From: DATLYH01 sp035575035
Lineage (GTDB): Bacteria; Planctomycetota; Planctomycetia; Gemmatales; Gemmataceae
Reading direction: 5' to 3'
Length of the DNA: 10,597 nucleotides
Assembly: GCA_035575035.1 (NCBI GenBank)
Contig: DATLYH010000322.1
Location: 1-10,597, forward strand
The notes under the pieces were generated by a model, which was not told the origin of the DNA, ran no database searches, and saw only the letters and a list, made by a program, of their open reading frames with translations. Position numbers and translations under genes: made by a program. The first letter of the stretch is position 1, and each line of letters starts with the position of its first letter. Shown one piece after another: positions 7,085 to 10,597 of the stretch.

Positions 7085-7115
7085 GGCCGTGGGGTCCTCT
7101 CCGGGCCCCACGGCC
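7085..7115 (+). terminator. Strong hairpin after the decoration gene, possible attenuator
   Basis: GGCCGTGGGG (7085-7094) pairs perfectly with CCCCACGGCC (7106-7115) around an 11-nt loop, starting 17 bp after a stop codon. Only TT follows, so it is not a textbook intrinsic terminator. It could slow polymerase or protect the 3' end of the capsid messages. It also covers the first possible ATG (7089) of the next reading frame, which argues for the start at 7158. Confidence 0.5.
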
Positions 7116-7147
7116 TTCCGGGGGACGACAGGCGGCCCCTTGGCTGC

Positions 7148-7153
7148 GAGGTG
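7148..7153 (+). promoter_or_regulatory. Ribosome binding site that selects the start at 7158
   Basis: GAGGTG lies 4-6 nt before the ATG at 7158. The upstream ATG of the same frame at 7089 has no such site and lies in the hairpin 7085-7115. Confidence 0.55.
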
Positions 7154-7157
7154 CGTC

Positions 7158-8021
7158 ATGCCGTTTGGGCCCGACCAGATTGCCGGCTTGAAACTCTGGC
7201 TCCAGGCCACCGCCATCACGGGACTGGTCGATGGCGACCCGATCACGACCTGGGAGGACTCCTCCGACCAGAACAACGACGCCACCCAGGCCGTGGCAAC
7301 CGCCCAGCCGACCTATCAGAGCAACGAGGTCAACGGTCTGCCGGTGGTGCGCTTTGACGGCGCCGACGACTACCTGGTGTTGCCGGCCACCCTGGACCTG
7401 ACCGGAGCCAGGACCGTCTTTGTGGTTTTCCGGGCCGCCATTATCTCGGCGACGGCGGTCTTCCTGTACGGCTGCAATGCCGGTAGCGAAAACGCTGACT
7501 TCCTGGCGGCCGGCACCTTCAACAGCCGCATCCTGGCCAGCGGTGACAACGAGACGGCCGCCAGCGCCCACAGCAGTGCTCTGGGCTCCGCGACCTGGTA
7601 CGTACTGACGTTGACCAAGACGACGGGGAACCTCAGCGCCGTCCGGCTGAACGGCGCCCCGGACACCCAACCAGCGACCGACTTTTGGGGAGGGGCAACG
7701 GCCGGGGTGGTTCTCGGCGGCTCGTGGACGGGCGGCTCGCTGCTCGCCCCGTTTGGCGGTGATCTGGCCGAGGTTCTGGTCTACGACTCGGTCCTGGCCA
7801 ACGGCGATCGGGCGGCAGTCGAGGATTATCTCTATACCAAATATGCGATCTTTGGCATGGGCGGCGGCGCGGCCGCTCTCCCGGTCGGCGCCCGGCCGAT
7901 CCGGCTGACTTACGAGGACCGGCTGGCCGTCCACCTGACCTCGGAAGACCGCCGGCCGTTGATGCTGAGTTACGAGGACATCCTGACCATCACCCTGACG
8001 GACCAATCCCATGCCGGCTGA
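7158..8021 (+). CDS. LamG/concanavalin-like domain protein with C-terminal decapeptide repeats
   Basis: The 287-residue protein begins with the pattern IAGLKLWLQA (8-17), TTWEDSSDQNNDATQA (30-45) and PVVRFDGADDYLVLP (62-76). This is the usual entrance to a LamG/ConA-like beta-sandwich. The sandwich continues through RTVFVVFRA (85-93), WYVLTLTKTTGNLSAVRLNG (147-166) and GDLAEVLVYDSVL (201-213), and ends with the typical VEDYLYTKYAIF (221-232). Such domains bind glycans or proteins. A Gly/Ala hinge (233-240) leads to repeats of ten residues (249-283). There is no signal peptide, so it is a particle protein and not a secreted one. Its place between the capsid/decoration genes and the connector suggests a surface fibre or decoration of the head (inference). 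The last 11 bases overlap the next gene, suggesting coupled translation. The enzymatic or binding target is unknown. Confidence 0.8.
   Translation: MPFGPDQIAGLKLWLQATAITGLVDGDPITTWEDSSDQNNDATQAVATAQPTYQSNEVNGLPVVRFDGADDYLVLPATLDLTGARTVFVVFRAAIISATAVFLYGCNAGSENADFLAAGTFNSRILASGDNETAASAHSSALGSATWYVLTLTKTTGNLSAVRLNGAPDTQPATDFWGGATAGVVLGGSWTGGSLLAPFGGDLAEVLVYDSVLANGDRAAVEDYLYTKYAIFGMGGGAAALPVGARPIRLTYEDRLAVHLTSEDRRPLMLSYEDILTITLTDQSHAG
7902..8003 (+). repeat. Degenerate 30-bp repeats encoding a decapeptide x-L-[TS]-[YS]-E-D-x(4)
   Basis: Three and a half copies at exact 10-residue spacing: RLTYEDRLAV, HLTSEDRRPL, MLSYEDILTI, TLTDQ (protein residues 249-283). Leu recurs at 250, 260, 270 and 280, and Glu-Asp at 253-254, 263-264 and 273-274. 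The codons differ between copies (for example GAGGAC against GAAGAC), so the repeat is old or kept by selection on the protein. Confidence 0.75.
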
Positions 8022-8340
8022 ACAGACGCTCGAATTCATTCGCGCCCAGGACCTGATCCTGGTGGGACGGTTTGCCCAGCCGCGCTCCATCGCCGGCTGG
8101 TCGATCACCTTTCAGGTGAGGGATTCGCTGGGCGGCGCGTCGCGGATCATCAAGACCGTCGGCAGCGGCATCACCCTCACGGATGCCGGCAAGGGGATCA
8201 TTGAGATCACCCTCACCAAGGCCGACACCCAGGGCCTCGCCGTTCAGTCCTACGTCTGGGACATCAAACGGACCGATGCGGGGGCCAACGTGGTGCTGGC
8301 GATGGGACAGCTGATCCTGCGGCACGAAGTAACCACCTGA
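8011..8340 (+). CDS. Small beta-rich phage protein, BppU N-terminal-like
   Basis: The 109-residue product has alternating strands: DLILVGRF (14-21), WSITFQVRDSLGG (30-42), SGITLTDAGKGIIEITLTKA (52-71), SYVWDIKRTDAG (80-91) and VVLAMGQLILRHEV (94-107). The order 'substitution strand, then gi-t-d-a-G-i-v-v-L, then d-t-l-Y-v-W-d-i' resembles the N-terminal domain of baseplate upper/fibre proteins (BppU-like), which anchors receptor-binding proteins in other phages. The match is by pattern only. The start overlaps the LamG gene by 11 nt, so the two are probably translated together and may form one appendage. No other domain is fused to it. It could instead be a small decoration protein. Confidence 0.6.
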   Translation: MPAEQTLEFIRAQDLILVGRFAQPRSIAGWSITFQVRDSLGGASRIIKTVGSGITLTDAGKGIIEITLTKADTQGLAVQSYVWDIKRTDAGANVVLAMGQLILRHEVTT

Positions 8341-8380
8341 CCATGCCTCGGTGGCATGACCGATCCTCGGGAGAGAGAAG

Positions 8381-9223
8381 ATGGGCCAAGACCTGATCAC
8401 CCGCGTTCGCGCCTTGGCGAACCTGAACCACCTGAGCCCTACGGCCGCGGAGAACACCACCCTGGACCTCCTCATCCGGGCGGTGAGCCGGGCCGTCCAG
8501 AAATACTGCGGCCGGGACTTTGCGCTGCAAAGCTACGACGAGCTGTGCAGCGGCCGCGGCGATCGACGCCTTTACCTGCGCCACTTCCCGGTTCTCGCGG
8601 TGGACCGGGTGGCGACCTGCCCGCAGACGGTGCTTACGATCACCAACACGGATCCGGCGAACCAGCGGGCCACCGTCCAGGTCGCCGCCACGGGGCTAAT
8701 CCTGGTGCGCGTCGCTTCGGGAATCACCACCACCGACACCAGCATCACCTGGGCCGCCCACGCCACCCTCAGCGCGGTGGCGGCGGCCGTCAACACCCTG
8801 GGCAACGGCTGGAGCGCCGCCGTTGGCGCGGGACACGGCAGCCGCGCCGCTGCCGACCTCCGGCCGATCCAGGGAGCGCTGAACGCCAAGGACCGCAACG
8901 CCGCGCTGGTCCTGCACACCGAGGAATTGGCCGACTACGAGGTGGATGCCGAGCGGGGCTGCCTGGTCCGGGCCGCCGGCTGGCAGGAGGGGATCCACAA
9001 CTACCGGGTGATCTACACCGCCGGCTTCGAGACGGTCCCGGAGGACGTGCAAGAGGCGTGCGCCGAGTGGGTGGCGGCCCTGTTCTGGCAGAGCAAGCGC
9101 GATGCCGGGCTGACGCAGGAGCAGGTCCCCGGCGTGGTTTCACGCAGCTCGGTCCTGGCCAACCACGGCATGCCGCCCCACGTGAAGACCCTGCTGGCCC
9201 CTTACCGCAAACACCGGGTGTGA
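8381..9223 (+). CDS. Head-tail connector (HK97 gp6-like) with inserted domain
   Basis: The 280-residue protein belongs with the connector/adaptor ring that binds under the portal. The N-terminal helices TLDLLIRAVSRAVQKYCGRD (27-46), then LYLRHFPVLAVDRV (64-77), and the C-terminal NYRVIYTAGFETVPEDVQEA (207-226) with CAEWVAALF, Q250 and the closing LLAPYRKHRV (271-280), are the family signature. Usual members have about 100-200 residues. The extra length is residues about 80-185, a region with strands (TVLTITNT, ATVQVAATGLILVRV) and a helix (AHATLSAVAAAVNTLGNGWS) that sits between the two halves of the connector fold. GGGAG at 8369-8373, 7 nt upstream, gives the start. The stop and the next ATG are 1 bp apart. 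Confidence 0.83.
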   Translation: MGQDLITRVRALANLNHLSPTAAENTTLDLLIRAVSRAVQKYCGRDFALQSYDELCSGRGDRRLYLRHFPVLAVDRVATCPQTVLTITNTDPANQRATVQVAATGLILVRVASGITTTDTSITWAAHATLSAVAAAVNTLGNGWSAAVGAGHGSRAAADLRPIQGALNAKDRNAALVLHTEELADYEVDAERGCLVRAAGWQEGIHNYRVIYTAGFETVPEDVQEACAEWVAALFWQSKRDAGLTQEQVPGVVSRSSVLANHGMPPHVKTLLAPYRKHRV

Positions 9224-9224
9224 C

Positions 9225-9599
9225 ATGGCCCTGCCGCTGCCGCCGAACACTACCTGCGACATCTACCACGGCCCCAACGCTCCACCGGCCGCCCCCGACA
9301 TCGCCGGCGAGCCCTGCCACCTCAGCGCCCGCTTCGGCGAGTACGGCAGCCGCCAAGGGGCCGGCGACCAGTGGCGCTATACCCATGTTCTGGCCGTGGG
9401 GCCGACCACCGATGTGCGCGACGAGTACGACGCCGGGGATGCCGGCACCACCGTCCCGGACACGGTGTATGTCCCCGACAAGGACGGCACCCCTTTCGTG
9501 GTCGTCTTCGTGGAGCGCGTCGGCCGGGGCACCGCTCAGGACCACAAGCGGGTTTACCTCGACCGCAAGCAGCCGACCTGGCCGACGAACGAGTTGTGA
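9225..9599 (+). CDS. Probable head-closure/stopper protein
   Basis: The 124-residue product starts 1 bp after the connector stop, where head-tail joining (stopper) genes normally lie. It is Pro/Gly/Asp-rich and predicted all-beta. The segments are TTCDIYHGPNAPPAAPDIAG (9-28), PCHLSARFGEYG (30-41), WRYTHVLAVG (50-59), DTVYVPDKDGTPFVVVFVER (79-98) and HKRVYLDRKQP (107-117). The middle 'hvlavgp-tDvRdeY' and the later 'pftVvfVervgrG-hkrvyldR' resemble the beta-barrel of SPP1 gp16/HK97 gp10-type joining proteins, by overall form only. No catalytic motif is seen. It could also be a small baseplate or tail-tube adaptor. Confidence 0.65.
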   Translation: MALPLPPNTTCDIYHGPNAPPAAPDIAGEPCHLSARFGEYGSRQGAGDQWRYTHVLAVGPTTDVRDEYDAGDAGTTVPDTVYVPDKDGTPFVVVFVERVGRGTAQDHKRVYLDRKQPTWPTNEL

Positions 9600-9630
9600 A
9601 GACAAATCCTTCCCGAACCCTTGCCGATTC

Positions 9631-9635
9631 GGAGG
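9631..9635 (+). promoter_or_regulatory. Ribosome binding site that selects the start at 9645
   Basis: GGAGG lies 9 nt before ATG 9645. The frame is open to a TTG at 9621, but that codon precedes this site and has no Shine-Dalgarno of its own. Confidence 0.7.
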
Positions 9636-9644
9636 TCATTCGCC

Positions 9645-9881
9645 ATGAACGGTCCAACCAACAGCAGCACCAGCGCGAACGGCACCAAGGTCCTCTGGTG
9701 GATCATCGGTCTGCTGACCAGCGTCCTCCTGGCGGTGGGCGGCGGCGCCGTCAGCGTGGTGAAGACATCGGCCGAGCGCATCGCCGTCCTGGAGAGTCAA
9801 CTGATGGACACACGCCAGCAGCTGGTGCTGATCAATCAGAAACTCGATCGACTGCTCGACCTTTATCGAGGGAAACCATGA
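9645..9881 (+). CDS. Small single-pass membrane protein with coiled coil, holin candidate
   Basis: The 78-residue product has a polar Ser/Asn/Thr-rich N-terminus (1-14), one hydrophobic segment KVLWWIIGLLTSVLLAVGGG (15-34) continuing to AVSVV (35-39), and a helical segment (43-72) with a heptad-like pattern ERIAVLESQLMDTRQQLVLI (44-63), followed by NQKLDRLLDLYRG. This layout (membrane helix then coiled coil) occurs in small phage membrane proteins such as holin-like or XhlA-like factors, but the family is not recognised, and no endolysin gene is visible beside it. The next gene starts inside the stop codon (ATGA, 9878-9881), so translation is coupled. An anchoring or lysis role is conjecture. 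Confidence 0.7.
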   Translation: MNGPTNSSTSANGTKVLWWIIGLLTSVLLAVGGGAVSVVKTSAERIAVLESQLMDTRQQLVLINQKLDRLLDLYRGKP

Positions 9882-10441
9882 AGCGTTCCATCCGTAATCG
9901 CATCGTGGAGCACGTCACCGTCCGGGCCGGCGACCTGGTGCCGCATCCGCTCAACTTCCGCCGCCATCCCAAGGGGCAGCGGACGGCGCTGGCGGACAGC
10001 CTCCGCGAACTGGGAGACATCCGCTCCCTTTTGGGCTATCGGCTGCCCGATGGCCGCATCCAGCTGATCGACGGTCATCTGCGCCGCGACCTGGACCCGA
10101 ACCGCACCGTCACGGTCGAAGTGGTCGATTTGACTGAAGAGGAGGCCCGGCAGGCGCTGCTTACCCTTGACCCGCTCGCCGCCCTGGCGGAAACCGACGC
10201 CGCGGCCGTCGCTCGGCTGACCGCGCTGGCAAAGACCGATTCCGAGGCGCTGCGGGCGATGTGGCAGAAGCTGGCGCAGGACCGGCCGGTCCTCCCGGCG
10301 GCCGACCCAAACATCCTGCCGCCGGCTTCCCTGGAGGAAAAGTTCCTCATCCTGATCGAGTGCGCCGACGAGCAGGAGCAGATCGAACTATTGCAGCGCT
10401 TTCGCGCCGAGGGGCTTACCGTCAAGGCACTCACCACCTGA
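9878..10441 (+). CDS. ParB/Srx-like N-terminal domain protein with C-terminal 'ECADE' domain
   Basis: The 187-residue product begins with a ParB-like domain: VRAGDLVPHPLNFRRHPKGQ (15-34), RTALADSLRELGDIRSLLG (35-53) and LPDGRIQLIDGHLRRDL (56-72). The motif GHLRRD stands where ParB proteins have GERRxRA. It is followed by DLTEEEARQALLTLDPLAAL (84-103), as in phage/plasmid ParB-like proteins that accompany DNA methylases. After a helical linker (104-135) comes a short domain FLILIECADEQEQIELLQRF (156-175) and LTVKALTT. I recall this ending from planctomycete ParB-like and DNA-modification proteins. There is no methylase or HTH domain. The ATG at 9878 overlaps the previous stop by 4 nt; the frame is open further upstream, but that part only shadows the two preceding genes. 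The role could be DNA binding, packaging choice, nucleotide hydrolysis or nuclease action; none is shown. Confidence 0.8.
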   Translation: MKRSIRNRIVEHVTVRAGDLVPHPLNFRRHPKGQRTALADSLRELGDIRSLLGYRLPDGRIQLIDGHLRRDLDPNRTVTVEVVDLTEEEARQALLTLDPLAALAETDAAAVARLTALAKTDSEALRAMWQKLAQDRPVLPAADPNILPPASLEEKFLILIECADEQEQIELLQRFRAEGLTVKALTT

Positions 10442-10453
10442 ACGGGTCTTCTC

Positions 10454-10570
10454 TCCCCTCTCCCCTCAAAGAGGGGAGAGGGGAAGAGTTGCTTCGCCCC
10501 TCGCCCCCCTGTGGGGGAGAGGGGAAGCGTTGCTTCGCCCCTCGCCCCCTGGGGGGGAGAGGGGTTGGGG
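10454..10570. repeat. Tandem C/G-rich hairpins, about 41-bp period, at the operon end
   Basis: Three hairpins follow the last stop. The first is a perfect 14 bp stem, TCCCCTCTCCCCTC (10454-10467) with 10471-10484, and an AAA loop. The second pairs 10497-10508 with 10513-10524 with one mismatch. The third pairs 10538-10549 with the G-run 10553-10564. The segment GAGAGGGGAAG(A/C)GTTGCTTCG recurs at 10476 and 10517, a 41 bp shift. Stems without a T-run suggest a dispersed genomic repeat that may also end transcription in both directions. The remaining bases to 10597 show no gene. Confidence 0.8.
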
Positions 10571-10597
10571 GTGAGGGGGCTGTCCCTCCACAGGCCC

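Noticed and set aside
5364..8108. A 914-residue open frame on the minus strand
   Set aside because: It runs antisense through the capsid, decoration, LamG and BppU-like genes, which have recognisable folds and ribosome sites. Its composition is low-complexity Gly/Arg/Val/Gln and it has no motif.
8356..9648. A 430-residue plus-strand frame over the connector and stopper genes
   Set aside because: It is out of frame with both recognised genes, and its product is Pro/Gly/Arg/Thr-rich without domains.
9371..9877. N-terminal extension of the ParB-like gene
   Set aside because: This part only shadows the stopper and membrane protein genes in another frame. The ATG at 9878 overlaps the preceding stop as ATGA, and the ParB-like domain begins right after it.

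Overview
The window is high-GC bacterial DNA. It most likely comes from a Planctomycete of the Gemmata type. This rests on the style of the glycine oxidase, the ParB-like protein with a C-terminal 'ECADE' tail, and abundant short GC-rich hairpin repeats of a kind I associate with that group. The assignment is inference from pattern memory, not from a search. No rRNA, tRNA, integrase, transposase or CRISPR array is visible.

Layout. Positions 1-205 are a tandem array of six 34-35 bp hairpin repeats. Positions 230-1351 (minus strand) encode a ThiO-type FAD-dependent glycine oxidase, a housekeeping thiamine gene. Its short AT-richer upstream region carries a candidate promoter, followed by two GC-rich hairpins (1459-1518). 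From 1549 to 10441 every gene is on the plus strand and forms one head-assembly operon of the HK97 type: large terminase, portal, S78 prohead protease, major capsid protein, a probable capsid decoration protein, a LamG/concanavalin-like protein with C-terminal decapeptide repeats, a small BppU-like beta protein, a gp6-like head-tail connector with an inserted domain, a probable stopper, a small membrane/coiled-coil protein, and a ParB-like protein. The window closes with a tandem series of C/G-rich hairpins (10454-10564).

How the genes work together. The portal, the capsid protein and the protease would build and mature a procapsid. The terminase would fill it with DNA through the portal. The connector and stopper would close the head. 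The decoration, LamG and BppU-like proteins may coat or project from the particle. The last two genes (membrane protein and ParB-like) overlap by ATGA and are translationally coupled, but their roles are not known.

The most notable points are these. The head cassette is compact and starts right beside a chromosomal housekeeping gene. No small terminase, integrase or tail gene is visible. The cassette is bordered, and even interrupted between portal and protease, by repeats of the host-repeat type. This fits a long-resident or domesticated capsid element (GTA-like or satellite-like) as well as an ordinary prophage fragment, and the sequence beyond 10597 would decide between them. Potential adhesion modules (LamG, BppU-like) sit unusually inside the head module. 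Several structural proteins carry extra domains.
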